Shown: positions 28,076 through 40,003, counted from the first letter of the stretch. The stretch: 64,000 nt of DNA from Mycolicibacterium sp. CBMA 234 (GCF_009729415.1 NZ_MPKW01000037.1:1-64000); one strand, 5' to 3'. Made by a program: numbers and translations. Notes: a model not told the origin generated them from the letters alone.

Positions 28076-28522
28076 GTAGGCAGCCTACGTGGGCCGATCG
28101 CCCCATGCGGGTGGCAAACCAATTGTCAGTGACACGGTGTGCCGGGTCTGGTAGCCAAACCGATCCGTCACTGTGTGGCGCCACGGAACACGTGCCCGTG
28201 CAGGCGCCCCAGCGTCGCAGCCGGGCAACCACCGCCAATATGCGGCAATACCCACATATTGGGATAGTTCTCCGAGTTTGATGAATTGCAGCTAAGTGTG
28301 GCCGTTGACCGCAAGTGCATTCACTCTGTTTGTGCGCTTGCAATGCTGATGAATGTCATTGTTTGCCACGGCGCTGGCTTTAGATTTGAACAGCTAATGT
28401 TATGGGTTTACCAGGGTAAATGATTTTCCAAATCAAATATGAAATTACCATGGATTTAAAACCTACTTGCGCGTAAATTACGCCGTGTCCAATATCACGA
28501 TTCGGCATCGTAGGAGAATGTC
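28076..28522. other. 447-bp intergenic region, AT-rich in its right half, with clustered palindromes
   Basis: No gene is seen. From about 28380 to 28500 the base content drops far below the host average. It contains TTTACC-AG-GGTAAA (28407-28420), TGATTT-TCC-AAATCA (28421-28435) and GCGTAA-A-TTACGC (28471-28483). This looks like a control region for the secreted-protein gene that follows. Confidence 0.6.
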
Positions 28523-29710
28523 ATGCAAATTGCTGTTCGCCCGCGCCTCGGCGCGGGAATTGCATTGGTCGGTGCCGGCGCAATCGCGTTGGCGCCCATT
28601 TCGCCGGTAGCTCCGGCCGGATTGCACTTGTTGCCGGTTCGGGCGTCGGTCCCAGTCGAGTTCACCGCTGCGATCAACCCCATTCAGGCCTATTTCGACC
28701 TCGTCGGGAACACCGCCGCCTCTATCGAGGCCCAAGTGCAGACGTTCAGCCAAGGACTGGGACCGTCCCTGCAGCTGGCCGCCGCCAATGCTCTCGCCGG
28801 CGGAGCAACGCTGCTGTCGGCATTCGGGGCGGCGGGCGGTCTGCTGGCAAGCAACCTGGCGACGATCGTCCCGCAGGAGCTGCAACAGGCGTTCGCGAAT
28901 TTGGCGGCAGGAGACATTGTCGGGGTCGGGAACGATCTGACGGCCATTATCGTGCAGCCCGTATTGGGTCCCGTCATTGATGTGCTGAGCGCAGTGCAAC
29001 CGATGCTCTCGCAGTCCGCGGCCAACATGCTGGCTGTGACGCAGCAATTCGTCACGATTGGTGCCCTGGCCGGCATTGGTCTTCTCGAGCCTGTAGTCAC
29101 CACCATCAATGGGACCGCACTCGCCATTCAAAACGTTGTCGATGCTGTCCGTGCCGGTGATCCGATCGGTGCCATTGGCGCCGTCCTCGCAGCGCCTGCG
29201 GTCATCGTGAACACAATCCTCAACGGAAATGGTTCAGGCGACGGTGGGCTGTTTGGCCCCGGCATCAGCACCGTCGGCGCGCTGCAGTCGATCGGCAACA
29301 TCATCGCGACCGCATTCGCCACCACGCCTGCCCCGGTTGCCGCTACCCTCGCCGCTGGCGCCCCCGCGGCTTCGGTGCCGGCCGCGGTAACGCTGTCTAC
29401 CCAACCGGTGACCGCGCCACAGAAGTCCGCGCTCGTCAAGGCCGTTCCGCTCTCTGTTGCCGCAGCGGCCCCGGCGACCAACCCGCCTTCGACGACGAGT
29501 GCCGGAGGGATCACGACCAAAGGCGCGACCGAAGTGTCGCCGGTCAACGGCAGTGCGGCCGGTGGCGTACCGGCAACCAAGGTCGGCAAGGGTGCCGATT
29601 CCAAGTCCAATTCCAAGACCGGCACCGCGAAGAACGGCACTGCGAAAAACGGCACCGGCGCCGCAGCGGGGGCCGGCGGTACCGCTAAGGCAGGCAAGGG
29701 GGTGCGGTAA
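28523..29710 (+). CDS. Secreted Ala-rich protein with helical body and Ser/Lys/Gly tail
   Basis: The 395-residue product has a basic start and a hydrophobic stretch (LGAGIALVGAGAIALAPISP) fitting a signal peptide. Residues about 50-290 are predicted helical with hydrophobic repeats (AVRAGDPIGAIGAVLAAPAVIVNTIL). A disordered Ala/Thr/Pro part ends in SKSNSKTGTAKNGTAKNGTG-type repeats. A mycobacterial secreted family with the VEFTAAINPIQAYFD start exists, but no function is known to me. TAGGAGA precedes the ATG. Architecture resembles the 2280-4682 product. Confidence 0.8.
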   Translation: MQIAVRPRLGAGIALVGAGAIALAPISPVAPAGLHLLPVRASVPVEFTAAINPIQAYFDLVGNTAASIEAQVQTFSQGLGPSLQLAAANALAGGATLLSAFGAAGGLLASNLATIVPQELQQAFANLAAGDIVGVGNDLTAIIVQPVLGPVIDVLSAVQPMLSQSAANMLAVTQQFVTIGALAGIGLLEPVVTTINGTALAIQNVVDAVRAGDPIGAIGAVLAAPAVIVNTILNGNGSGDGGLFGPGISTVGALQSIGNIIATAFATTPAPVAATLAAGAPAASVPAAVTLSTQPVTAPQKSALVKAVPLSVAAAAPATNPPSTTSAGGITTKGATEVSPVNGSAAGGVPATKVGKGADSKSNSKTGTAKNGTAKNGTGAAAGAGGTAKAGKGVR

Positions 29711-29741
29711 GCATCGCCGCGCGCGGGCTAATCTTGACCAC

Positions 29742-30149
29742 GTGTCACAGCAAGTTCCCAGCCCCGCGTTGGCCCCGTCATGGCAGAAGCGCTTCAACTT
29801 CTTCAGCACCTACGGCTTGCCCAACTCGTCGCCGGAGGCCAAGGCGGCCTACAAGTCCCTGTCATTCATGGACAAGATGCAACTCAACTCGAACATCTTG
29901 GCGTTCTTGTTCGGCCCGATCTACTTCTTTGTGAAGGGCATGTGGCGCAAGGGCCTGACCCTGTTCGGCATCGCGGTGGCAGTGATGGTGGTGTTGACCG
30001 TCCTCAACGTCTCTGACGGCCTGGCTCGCGGCGCCGGAATCGGTGTGTCGTTGATTGCCATGTCCAGTGCCAATTATGCGTACTACCTGCACGTGGTTTA
30101 CCGCAGCGAATCCTGGAACCTGTTCGAGGGGCTAGCCAAGCGACGCTAG
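29742..30149 (+). CDS. DUF2628 small membrane protein
   Basis: The 135-residue protein has a soluble start (WQKRFNFFSTYGLPNSSPEAKAAY), then NILAFLFGPIYFFVKGMWRKG and two membrane spans (LTLFGIAVAVMVVLTVLNV; GAGIGVSLIAMSSANYAYYLHV), the usual DUF2628 layout. The GTG start at 29742 fits the first conserved residues; a longer frame runs back into the secreted gene and is rejected. It is 31 bp after that gene and nearly abuts alkB copy 2 end to end. Role unknown. Confidence 0.82.
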   Translation: MSQQVPSPALAPSWQKRFNFFSTYGLPNSSPEAKAAYKSLSFMDKMQLNSNILAFLFGPIYFFVKGMWRKGLTLFGIAVAVMVVLTVLNVSDGLARGAGIGVSLIAMSSANYAYYLHVVYRSESWNLFEGLAKRR

Positions 30150-30152
30150 CGG

Positions 30153-31358
30153 TCAGGCCCGTGGCAGCCGTTTGAGCTGCCGCGGGCTCAGCGCGGTCAA
30201 CCGGATGTCGCCGCCGTATATGGCGAGGACTCGCGGATCCATCACCCGGCGCCACAGCACTGGGAACAGGCTCAGAACCAGCATGGCGACGTAGTTGCTC
30301 GGTAGTTGGGGGGCGTCCTCGGCGTGCCGAATGCCTTGGTAACGATGAGATGGGTCGGCGTGGTGATCTGAATGCCGCTGCAGATGCAGCAAGAACACGT
30401 TCATGATGACCGTGTTGCTGTTCCAGCTGTGGCTGGCTCGTAGCCGCTCGTAGCGGCCCGACGGCAATTTCTGCCGGCGCAGCCCGTAGTGCGACAGGTA
30501 GTTCATGGCTTCCAACAGGAAGATGCCGATGAGGGCTTGGCCGACCAGCCACGGCAGCACCACCGGCCGGAACCAGATGGCCAGCCCAGTGAACAGGGCG
30601 ATGCTCAGCAGCCACGCGTTGAGAACGTCGTTGCGCAGGCTCCAGCGTGAATGTCCGTGGCGTTCAAGGCGTTTGGCCTCAAGCTGCCACGCCGAGCGAG
30701 TGCTGCCGAACACCGAGCGGACAACGAAGAAGTACACGCTCTCGCCGAACCGGGCGCTGGCCGGATCTTCGTGCGTCGCGACGCGGACGTGATGTCCACG
30801 GTTGTGCTCGACGTAGAACTGGCCGTAGCAGGTTTGCGCCAGCGCCAGCTTGCTCAGCCACCGTTCGGAGCTGGCTCGCCGGTGCCCTAACTCGTGCGCC
30901 GCGTTGTTGGCGATGCCACCCGACAAGCCGACCGCGACCATCAGCGCCACTTTGTCGGTCGTCGTCAACGTGACCCAGCCGCCCCCGGCCCACACCCAGC
31001 ATGCGAAGGCCAGTGCGAGGTATTGCGTGGGCAGGAACACGTGCGTGGCGAACCGATAGAACTTGGCCTCCTGGAGCTCGGCCAGGATGCGGTCGGGCGC
31101 CCGATTGCGTTTCTCCAGTCCGAGCAGATGATCGACGCCTGGCCCGATGGCCAGAATCAGGGCGAGTCCGGTCCACCAGAAGATGTGTAGGCCGGTCGTC
31201 CAGGCCAGGAGCCAGGACAGGGTGATCGCTCCGGGAGCGGACGGGACCAACAGCCACAGGTATCGCTTCGGATCGCTCCAACTCCCGTCAGCAATCTTGG
31301 AGTCCGCGTCAATAGACCGTCGTTTACGACGGTCCAATCGGGTAAGTGACACGGTCAT
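30153..31358 (-). CDS. alkB: Alkane 1-monooxygenase AlkB (second copy)
   Basis: The 401-residue di-iron membrane hydroxylase carries NNAAHELGHR, EHNRGHHVRVATHEDPAS, NYLSHYGLRR and LQRHSDHHA. It resembles the first copy throughout, but with NYLS for NYLE and a longer charged N-terminus. No rubredoxin gene adjoins it. ATG 31358 is preferred to a TTG start at 31394; only a weak GGCGG lies before it. A 27-bp near-perfect inverted repeat lies about 120 bp upstream (31478-31504). It should oxidise alkanes, perhaps of another chain length. Confidence 0.9.
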   Translation of the reverse strand: MTVSLTRLDRRKRRSIDADSKIADGSWSDPKRYLWLLVPSAPGAITLSWLLAWTTGLHIFWWTGLALILAIGPGVDHLLGLEKRNRAPDRILAELQEAKFYRFATHVFLPTQYLALAFACWVWAGGGWVTLTTTDKVALMVAVGLSGGIANNAAHELGHRRASSERWLSKLALAQTCYGQFYVEHNRGHHVRVATHEDPASARFGESVYFFVVRSVFGSTRSAWQLEAKRLERHGHSRWSLRNDVLNAWLLSIALFTGLAIWFRPVVLPWLVGQALIGIFLLEAMNYLSHYGLRRQKLPSGRYERLRASHSWNSNTVIMNVFLLHLQRHSDHHADPSHRYQGIRHAEDAPQLPSNYVAMLVLSLFPVLWRRVMDPRVLAIYGGDIRLTALSPRQLKRLPRA

Positions 31359-31732
31359 CGGTGCTTTTATACCGCCGCTGATTATGGGTATCAAACGGGC
31401 GTGGCGAAAAATGTTTCGGGCGTGTCAGATTGGCATCTCCAGATGTGTCTTGACCTGCATAGTTACCCAAAAGCCCGTGCAAAAATACCCTCGGTATGTT
31501 TGCAATTGGTTGGCAGGAAAACTCCAGAAAGCGACGTATTTCTGAGATTTTTCTGGACAATTATTTAGCGGTCTGGTTAATAACAAATTGGAATCAGTCC
31601 AGCAAAATCGATTGACTGGGTAAGTACTCGAATTTTCGGCGTGCCGTGTGCCGGGGGCCTGCGGTCGGTGCACCGCCGCCGCTGGGCCGAGATTTCGAGG
31701 CGGATGGACCCGATGGACAGGCTCCGAAAACA
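31359..31732. other. AT-rich promoter region upstream of alkB copy 2
   Basis: No gene is seen. The stretch about 31430-31620 is markedly AT-rich for this genome and includes the operator-like repeat at 31478-31504. Confidence 0.5.
31478..31504. promoter_or_regulatory. Near-perfect inverted repeat TGCAAAAATACC-CTC-GGTATGTTTGCA
   Basis: Arms of 12 bases match at 11 positions around a 3-base centre. It lies about 120 bp upstream of alkB copy 2 and fits a dimeric regulator site. A related half-site (TGCGCAAATAC) occurs before alkB copy 1. Confidence 0.5.
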
Positions 31733-31762
31733 AAAGGACCGGCCACCTCGGGCCGGTCCTTT
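31733..31762 (-). terminator. Intrinsic terminator of tRNA-Gly
   Basis: AAAGGACCGGCC and GGCCGGTCCTTT form a perfect 12-bp stem with a 6-base loop. On the minus strand it is followed by a T-rich run (TTGTTTTC). It begins on the last base of the encoded CCA end, so processing and termination are tightly packed. Confidence 0.8.
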
Positions 31763-31835
31763 GGAGCGGGCGACGGGAATCGAACCCGCGTAGCTAGTTT
31801 GGAAGACTAGGGCTCTACCATTGAGCTACGCCCGC
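31762..31835 (-). tRNA. tRNA-Gly (anticodon TCC)
   Basis: On the minus strand, GCGGGCG at 31835 pairs with CGCCCGC near the 3' end. The anticodon loop reads CTTCCAA (TCC), the T-arm holds GGTTCGATTCC, and CCA is encoded at the 3' end. Confidence 0.97.
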
Positions 31836-31958
31836 GTGCACTGCTGCGATCACAGTACCGGCAGACAGTACCGGGCCAGCGGCCGCCAATCCAATTGATG
31901 ATCTCGCGTGTCCACGACGTAGTATCTCGACCGCGGTGTTTCCGACCGCGACGAGGCA

Positions 31959-32035
31959 CGGGGTGTAGCGCAGCTTGGTAGCGCATCCGCTTTGGGAGCG
32001 GAAGGCCGCAGGTTCAAATCCTGTCACCCCGACCA
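31959..32035 (+). tRNA. tRNA-Pro (anticodon TGG)
   Basis: CGGGGTG pairs with CACCCCG. The anticodon loop is TTTGGGA between TCCGC and GCGGA, the T-loop is GGTTCAAATCC, and CCA is encoded (77 nt). It lies just before tig, as in M. tuberculosis. Confidence 0.97.
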
Positions 32036-32073
32036 CCGACTGATGGCAAGTACAAAAAACAAGGAGTAACGCT

Positions 32074-33582
32074 GTGAAGAGCACCGTGGAGCAGTTGAGC
32101 CCCACCCGGGTTCGCATCAACGTGGAGGTGCCCTTCACCGAGCTTCAGCCCGAGTTCGACCAGGCCTACAAGGAGCTGGCCAAGCAGGTTCGCCTGCCCG
32201 GCTTCCGTCCCGGCAAGGCGCCGGCCAAGCTGCTCGAGGCCCGCGTCGGCCGCGGCGCGGTCCTGGAGCAGGTCGTCAACAGCGCCATTCCGGCCAAATA
32301 CGGCGAGGCCGTCACGACTCAGGACGTCAAGCCGCTCGGCCAGCCCGAAATCGACATCACCAAGCTCGAGGACAACGACGAGCTGGTCTTCACCGCCGAG
32401 GTCGACGTCCGTCCGGAGATCACCATCCCGGATCTGAAGTCCATCAAGATCACCGTCGACCCGATCGTCATCGACGACGACGAGGTGGACGCCGAGCTGC
32501 AGAACCTGCGCGCCCGGTTCGGCACCCTGACCGGTGTCGAGCGTGCCGCCGCTGACGGCGACTTCGTGTCGATCGACCTGTCGGCCACGGTCGACGGCGA
32601 GGACGTGCCGGAGGCCAAGACCGAGGGCCTGTCGCACCAGATCGGTTCCGGTCAGCTGATCGAGGGCCTCGACGAGGCCATCATCGGCCTGCAGGCCGGC
32701 GAGTCCAAGGACTTCCCGACCACCCTGGCCGCCGGTGAGCACGCCGGCAAGGAGGCCCAGGTCTCCGTCACCGTCAAGTCGGTCAAGGAGCGCGAGCTGC
32801 CGGCGCCGGACGATGACTTCGCCCAGCTGGCGAGCGAATTCGACACCATCGACGAGCTCAAGGAGAGCCTGGTCACCCAGGTTCGCCGGGTGAAGCAGAT
32901 CGGCCAGGCCGAGCAGATCCGCGACAAGGCCGTCGAGGTCCTGCTGGAGCAGATCGAGGTGCCGCTGCCCGAGGCCATCGTCCAGGCGACTGTCGACGAG
33001 ACCGTCCACAACGCTGTCCACGGACTGGACCACGATGAGGCCAAGTTCGAGGAGCAGCTCAAGGAGCAGGGCAGCAGCCGCGAAGAGTTCGACGCGGACA
33101 CCCGCACCAACGCCGAGAAGGCCGTCAAGACCCAGCTGCTGATGGACGCCATCGCCGACGAGCTGGACGTCAAGGTCGGCCAGGGCGACCTGATGGAGCG
33201 CATCGCGCTGATGGCCCGCCAGTACGGCATCGAGCCGCAGCAGCTGATCCAGATCCTGCAGCAGAACAACCAGCTGCCGTCCATGTTCGCCGACATCCGT
33301 CGCGGCATGACCATCGCCGCCGTGGTCCATGGCGCGACCGTCACCGACACCGACGGCAACGCGGTGGACACCGCCGAGTTCTTCGGCCCGGCCGGTGGCG
33401 CTGACGCCGAGGCTGCTGACGAGGCTGAGGCTGAGGCTGAGGCTCCGGCCGCTGATGAGGCTCCGGCCGAGGAAGCCAAGGCTGAAAAGCCCGCCAAGGG
33501 CAAGAAGTCGAAGGACGCCGAGGTCAAGGACGAGAAGCCGGCCAAGGAGAAGAAGGCCAAGAAGGCCAAGGACGACGCTTAA
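32074..33582 (+). CDS. tig: Trigger factor
   Basis: The 502-residue ribosome-bound chaperone has the N-terminal ribosome-binding domain ([18 protein letters not shown], and the FRPGKAP loop near residue 47). A central FKBP-type prolyl isomerase domain (about 160-240) and a long helical C-domain follow. A Glu/Ala then Lys-rich tail (about 440-502) extends beyond the E. coli form, a mycobacterial trait. GTG start with AAGGAG upstream. It helps new chains fold and precedes clpP1P2, linking folding with proteolysis. Confidence 0.97.
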   Translation: MKSTVEQLSPTRVRINVEVPFTELQPEFDQAYKELAKQVRLPGFRPGKAPAKLLEARVGRGAVLEQVVNSAIPAKYGEAVTTQDVKPLGQPEIDITKLEDNDELVFTAEVDVRPEITIPDLKSIKITVDPIVIDDDEVDAELQNLRARFGTLTGVERAAADGDFVSIDLSATVDGEDVPEAKTEGLSHQIGSGQLIEGLDEAIIGLQAGESKDFPTTLAAGEHAGKEAQVSVTVKSVKERELPAPDDDFAQLASEFDTIDELKESLVTQVRRVKQIGQAEQIRDKAVEVLLEQIEVPLPEAIVQATVDETVHNAVHGLDHDEAKFEEQLKEQGSSREEFDADTRTNAEKAVKTQLLMDAIADELDVKVGQGDLMERIALMARQYGIEPQQLIQILQQNNQLPSMFADIRRGMTIAAVVHGATVTDTDGNAVDTAEFFGPAGGADAEAADEAEAEAEAPAADEAPAEEAKAEKPAKGKKSKDAEVKDEKPAKEKKAKKAKDDA

Positions 33583-33663
33583 GTCGCCAAAGTCTGACCG
33601 TGGTACAGGTGCCGCAGGTGTCCGAGTGATGCCTGCGGCACCGTCCGCTCAGGGCAACTGTGA

Positions 33664-33674
33664 CGCTCTGAGCG
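33664..33674. promoter_or_regulatory. ClgR-box-like palindrome CGCT-CTG-AGCG upstream of clpP1
   Basis: ClgR activates clpP1P2 in actinobacteria and binds sites with a CGC-N5-GCG core, followed here by AAC. This is the only such palindrome in the gap and lies 83 bp before clpP1. It departs from the recalled consensus at one inner and one outer base. Confidence 0.45.
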
Positions 33675-33756
33675 AACTAGACCGCGTCGGGGACTCGCGG
33701 CCGTCGGCCGTTGGTTAGTGTCGTGTGGACGAACTCGAGAAAGCAGGTATCCAGTC

Positions 33757-34359
33757 GTGACTGACATGCGTTCAAGCGCACCGGGGCTCAACCTCACGGA
33801 CTCGGTCTATGAGCGTTTGCTTGCCGAGCGCATCATTTTCCTGGGCTCGCAGGTCGACGACGACATCGCCAACCGGCTGTGCGCGCAGATCCTGCTGCTG
33901 ACAGCCGAGGATCCGACCAAAGACATCCACATGTACATCAACTCGCCCGGCGGCTCGATCAGCGCCGGCATGGCGATCTTCGACACCATGCAGTTGTCGG
34001 ATTGCGACATCGCGACCTACGCCATGGGCATGGCCGCGTCGATGGGTGAGTTCCTGCTGGCCGCCGGCACCAAGGGCAAGCGGCATGCTCTGCCGCACGC
34101 CCGCGTGCTGATGCACCAGCCGCTCGGTGGCGTCACCGGCAGCGCGTCGGACATCGCCATCCAGGCCGAGCAGTTCCACGTGATCAAGAAGGAGATGTTC
34201 CGGCTGAACGCGGAGTTCACCGGAAAGAGCATCGAGCAGATCGAGGCTGACTCCGACCGCGACCGCTGGTTCACTGCGCAGGAAGCGCTGGAGTACGGCT
34301 TCGTCGACCACATCATCACCCGTGCAAACCTCAACGGCAGCAAGGGAGCCTCGAAGTGA
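33757..34359 (+). CDS. clpP1: ATP-dependent Clp protease proteolytic subunit 1
   Basis: The 200-residue serine peptidase carries [18 protein letters not shown], the nucleophile Ser in [10 protein letters not shown], His in LMHQPLGG and a late Asp (DSDRDRWF). It pairs with ClpP2 to form the mixed 14-mer that is essential in mycobacteria, fed by ClpX and ClpC1. The GTG start (VTDMRSS) gives the same length as Rv2461c; an ATG three codons on is the alternative. It overlaps clpP2 by four bases. Confidence 0.96.
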   Translation: MTDMRSSAPGLNLTDSVYERLLAERIIFLGSQVDDDIANRLCAQILLLTAEDPTKDIHMYINSPGGSISAGMAIFDTMQLSDCDIATYAMGMAASMGEFLLAAGTKGKRHALPHARVLMHQPLGGVTGSASDIAIQAEQFHVIKKEMFRLNAEFTGKSIEQIEADSDRDRWFTAQEALEYGFVDHIITRANLNGSKGASK

Positions 34360-35006
34360 TCTCCAAGCACCTGAACCCTGAGCTCGCTCCGCAGGCGCGC
34401 TACATCCTGCCGCAGTTCACGGAGCGGACGCACACCGGCGAACGCATCGTCGACCCCTACGCCAAGCTGTTCGACGAGCGCATCATCTTCCTGGGTGCCC
34501 AGGTCGACGACGTGTCCGCCAACGACGTGATGGCGCAGCTGCTGGTGCTCGAGTCGCAGGACCCCGATCGCGACATCACCATGTACATCAACTCGCCGGG
34601 TGGCTCGTTCACCTCGCTGATGGCCATCTACGACACCATGCAGTACGTGCGGGCCGACATCCAGACCGTCTGCCTCGGCCAGGCTGCCTCGGCTGCCGCG
34701 GTGCTGCTGGCCGCCGGTACGCCCGGTAAGCGCATGGCGCTGCCGAACGCCCGCGTGCTGATCCATCAGCCGTCGCTTGGTGGCGTTATCCAGGGTCAGT
34801 TCTCGGACCTGGAAATCCAGGCCGCTGAGATCGAGCGCATGCGCGCGCTGATGGAAGCGACCTTGGCTCGGCACACCGGCAGGGAAGCCGCCGTCATCCG
34901 CAAGGACACCGACCGCGACAAGATCCTCACCGCGGCCGACGCCAAGGAATACGGGATCATCGACACGGTCCTCGAGTACCGGAAGCTCTCGGCCCAGAAG
35001 TCCTGA
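34356..35006 (+). CDS. clpP2: ATP-dependent Clp protease proteolytic subunit 2
   Basis: This 216-residue ClpP has [21 protein letters not shown], the nucleophile Ser in [10 protein letters not shown], His in IHQPSLGG and TDRDKILTA near the end. An N-terminal stretch of about 15 residues before RYILPQF is probably removed on maturation, as in M. tuberculosis. The GTG start overlaps the clpP1 stop (GTGA), so equal amounts are made, as the hetero-tetradecamer needs. Confidence 0.96.
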   Translation: MISKHLNPELAPQARYILPQFTERTHTGERIVDPYAKLFDERIIFLGAQVDDVSANDVMAQLLVLESQDPDRDITMYINSPGGSFTSLMAIYDTMQYVRADIQTVCLGQAASAAAVLLAAGTPGKRMALPNARVLIHQPSLGGVIQGQFSDLEIQAAEIERMRALMEATLARHTGREAAVIRKDTDRDKILTAADAKEYGIIDTVLEYRKLSAQKS

Positions 35007-35020
35007 GTCTGTACCACGTG

Positions 35021-35057
35021 CAGCGGCCGCCAGCCTTTTTCAGGTTGGCGGCCGCTG
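35021..35057 (+). terminator. Terminator hairpin after clpP1P2
   Basis: CAGCGGCCGCCAGCC pairs with GGTTGGCGGCCGCTG (15 bp with one G-T wobble) around a T-rich 7-base loop, starting 15 bases after the clpP2 stop. Confidence 0.75.
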
Positions 35058-35448
35058 ACGTTTATTCAGCTATGTTTTCGGGGGCGAACGTGCTGGTCGC
35101 TCGTTGTGCACGCTTGCGCTGCACGCGAAATGCGGGGGCGGCCGTGACGAGCACACGGTAGGGTTGCGGAAGGTGAACAGGCCTGATCAGGGTCGGTCTG
35201 GCTGGCCTGTCTAGCGACTGTCAACCAACATCCGGACGACACGCCAAGATCACGGTCAGCGCGCCGACGGGTGGCAAGCCATCGATCGGACTATGTTCTC
35301 CTGCACACGGATAAATACCACTGGCGCGATTCGGTCCTTTTGGTCGCATCGCAACGGAGCGAACGGGTAGCGTCGGGATCAGACCCGGAAATGCCCATTT
35401 ATCTGGTGTTACGACTGACGGCGACCGTAGAAAGTAGGGCCCTACCCC
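35058..35448. other. Intergenic region upstream of clpX
   Basis: No gene is supported. It ends in the 12-bp perfect palindrome GTAGGGCCCTAC (35434-35445), three bases before the clpX ATG and covering the ribosome-binding position. It may affect initiation. No promoter could be assigned. Confidence 0.4.
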
Positions 35449-36729
35449 ATGGCGCGCATCGGAGACGGCGGTGACCTGCTGAAGTGCTCGTTTTGCGGCA
35501 AGAGCCAGAAGCAGGTCAAGAAGCTCATAGCTGGTCCTGGCGTCTACATCTGCGACGAGTGCATCGACCTCTGCAACGAGATTATCGAAGAGGAGTTGGC
35601 CGACGCTGACGACGTCAAACTCGACGAGCTGCCCAAGCCCCAGGAGATCCGGGATTTCCTCGAGGGCTACGTCATCGGGCAGGACAACGCCAAGAAGACT
35701 CTCGCTGTCGCGGTCTACAACCACTACAAGCGCATCCAGGCGCAGGAGAAGTCGCGCGACTCTCGGGCTGAACCGGTCGAGCTCGCCAAGTCCAACATCC
35801 TGATGCTCGGGCCCACCGGCTGCGGCAAGACCTACCTCGCCCAGACCCTGGCCAAGATGCTCAACGTGCCGTTCGCCATCGCAGATGCGACCGCACTGAC
35901 CGAAGCCGGCTATGTCGGTGAGGACGTCGAGAACATCCTGCTGAAGCTGATCCAGGCCGCTGACTACGACGTCAAGCGCGCCGAGACCGGCATCATCTAC
36001 ATCGACGAGGTCGACAAGATCGCCCGCAAGAGCGAGAACCCGTCGATCACCCGCGACGTGTCCGGCGAGGGTGTGCAGCAGGCGCTGCTGAAGATCCTCG
36101 AGGGCACTCAGGCGTCGGTGCCGCCGCAGGGCGGGCGCAAGCACCCGCACCAGGAGTTCATCCAGATCGACACCACCAACGTGCTGTTCATCGTTGCCGG
36201 TGCCTTCGCGGGTCTGGAGAAGATCGTGTCCGACCGCATCGGCAAGCACGGCCTGGGCTTCGGCGCCGAGGTGCACTCCAAGGCCGAGATCGACACCCAG
36301 GACCACTTCGCCGAGGTGCTGCCCGAGGACCTGATCAAGTTCGGTCTGATCCCCGAGTTCATCGGCCGTCTTCCGGTCGTGGCGTCGGTGACCAACCTGG
36401 ACAAGGAATCGCTCGTGTCCATCCTGTCCACGCCGAAGAACGCACTCGTCAAGCAGTACGTGCGGCTGTTCGAGATGGACGGCGTGGAGCTTGAGTTCAC
36501 CGAGGAAGCCCTCGACGCCATCGCCGACCAGGCCATCCACCGGGGCACCGGTGCCCGTGGCCTGCGCGCCATCATGGAAGAGGTCTTGCAGCCGGTGATG
36601 TTCGACATCCCGAGCCGCGACGACGTCGCCAAGGTGGTCGTCACCAAGGAGACAGTGCAGGACAACGTGCTGCCGACCATCGTGCCGCGCAAGGCGTCGC
36701 GGTCCGAGCGTCGCGACAAGAGCGCCTAG
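35449..36729 (+). CDS. clpX: ATP-dependent Clp protease ATP-binding subunit ClpX
   Basis: The 426-residue AAA+ unfoldase has an N-terminal zinc-binding domain (CSFCGKSQ...[10 protein letters not shown]), Walker A GPTGCGKT, Walker [12 protein letters not shown], pore loop GYVGEDVE and a ClpP-contact loop of the IGF type (near the [10 protein letters not shown] segment). It hands substrates to ClpP1P2. M. tuberculosis has two other genes between clpP2 and clpX; here only 440 bp separate them. Confidence 0.97.
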   Translation: MARIGDGGDLLKCSFCGKSQKQVKKLIAGPGVYICDECIDLCNEIIEEELADADDVKLDELPKPQEIRDFLEGYVIGQDNAKKTLAVAVYNHYKRIQAQEKSRDSRAEPVELAKSNILMLGPTGCGKTYLAQTLAKMLNVPFAIADATALTEAGYVGEDVENILLKLIQAADYDVKRAETGIIYIDEVDKIARKSENPSITRDVSGEGVQQALLKILEGTQASVPPQGGRKHPHQEFIQIDTTNVLFIVAGAFAGLEKIVSDRIGKHGLGFGAEVHSKAEIDTQDHFAEVLPEDLIKFGLIPEFIGRLPVVASVTNLDKESLVSILSTPKNALVKQYVRLFEMDGVELEFTEEALDAIADQAIHRGTGARGLRAIMEEVLQPVMFDIPSRDDVAKVVVTKETVQDNVLPTIVPRKASRSERRDKSA

Positions 36730-36740
36730 TTCTCCAATGG

Positions 36741-36768
36741 AAAAGCCCCCGCTACGGCGGGGGCTTTT
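36741..36768. terminator. Bidirectional terminator between clpX and fdhD
   Basis: AAAAGCCCCCGC and GCGGGGGCTTTT form a perfect 12-bp stem with a 4-base loop and T-rich ends on both strands. It lies between genes that converge on it. Confidence 0.9.
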
Positions 36769-36788
36769 CGCTTTGCGTATATGCGGCG

Positions 36789-37600
36789 CTACCTGACCAC
36801 CCGGTCCGGCCGGGTGTAGACGTTCATCGATTCGTCGCGCAGGAACGCCACGAGAGTCAGCCCGGCCTGGCTGGCGAGGTCGACCGCCAGGGAGGACGGC
36901 GCGGACACCGCCGCCAGCAGGGGGATGCCGGCCATGACGGCCTTCTGCGTCAGTTCGAACGATGCCCGCCCACTGACGAGCAAGACGCTGCCGGTCAGCG
37001 GAATCCGGTCGTGTTCGAGCGCCCACCCGATCACCTTGTCCACCGCGTTGTGCCGGCCGATGTCCTCGCGGGCGACGAACATCTCGCCGGCGGCGCTGAA
37101 CAGCGCGGCGCCGTGCAATCCGCCGGTGCTATTGAACACCTTCTGCGCCTGGCGCAATTGCCGTGGCATCGCCGACAGCACGTCGGAGCTGACGCTCGTC
37201 GGGTCGTCGCCGGGGGAGTAGTGGCTGACGGTGCGGACGGCATCGATGGACGCCTTTCCGCACACGCCGCACGACGAGGTGGTGTAGAAGTTGCGCGTCA
37301 CGTCGACGGACGGTGGCGGGACATGCGGTGCCAGCATCACGTCGAGCACGTTGTAGGTGTTGGCCCCGTCTTCGGTGGCGCCGCGGCAATACGCGACGCG
37401 GGCGATGTCGTTGCGTCGTGCGATCACGCCCTCGGTGAGCAGAAACCCTTGGGCCAGTTCGACATCCGACCCAGGTGTCCGCATGGTGACGCTGAGCGGA
37501 GCGCCGTTGACCCGGATCTCCAGCGGTTCCTCGACAGCCAATGTCTCCGGCCTTGACACTGATCCGCCGGAGGTGACGTGTTCAGCTCGGCGGCGCGCGG

Positions 37601-37613
<13 letters not shown>
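36789..37613 (-). CDS. fdhD: Formate dehydrogenase accessory sulfurtransferase FdhD
   Basis: The 274-residue FdhD has the sulfur-carrying CGVCGK motif ([14 protein letters not shown]), [10 protein letters not shown] early and [17 protein letters not shown] late. FdhD passes sulfur from the cysteine desulfurase to the molybdenum cofactor, which formate dehydrogenases need for activity. Its start overlaps the fdhF 3' end by 13 bases, so they form an operon. In M. tuberculosis this pair lies elsewhere (Rv2899c-Rv2900c). Confidence 0.95.
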
Positions 37614-39907
<2,294 letters not shown>

Positions 39908-39978
39908 CAGTCCAATCTAATCCCCGCAATCGGTGTTTCAGGCGGTAAAGAGGGCGCTGGCGATAGGCATTTCAAATG

Positions 39979-40003
39979 CGGTGATAGGCGGCGCCTATCA
40001 CCG
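39979..40003. promoter_or_regulatory. Perfect 11-bp inverted repeat CGGTGATAGGC-N3-GCCTATCACCG
   Basis: The arms are exact reverse complements, 72 bp before the fdhF start. An overlapping smaller palindrome (GCATTT-C-AAATGC, 39967-39979) and an extra GATAGGC at 39962, 21 bp from the repeat's own copy, suggest a multi-site operator. Confidence 0.6.
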
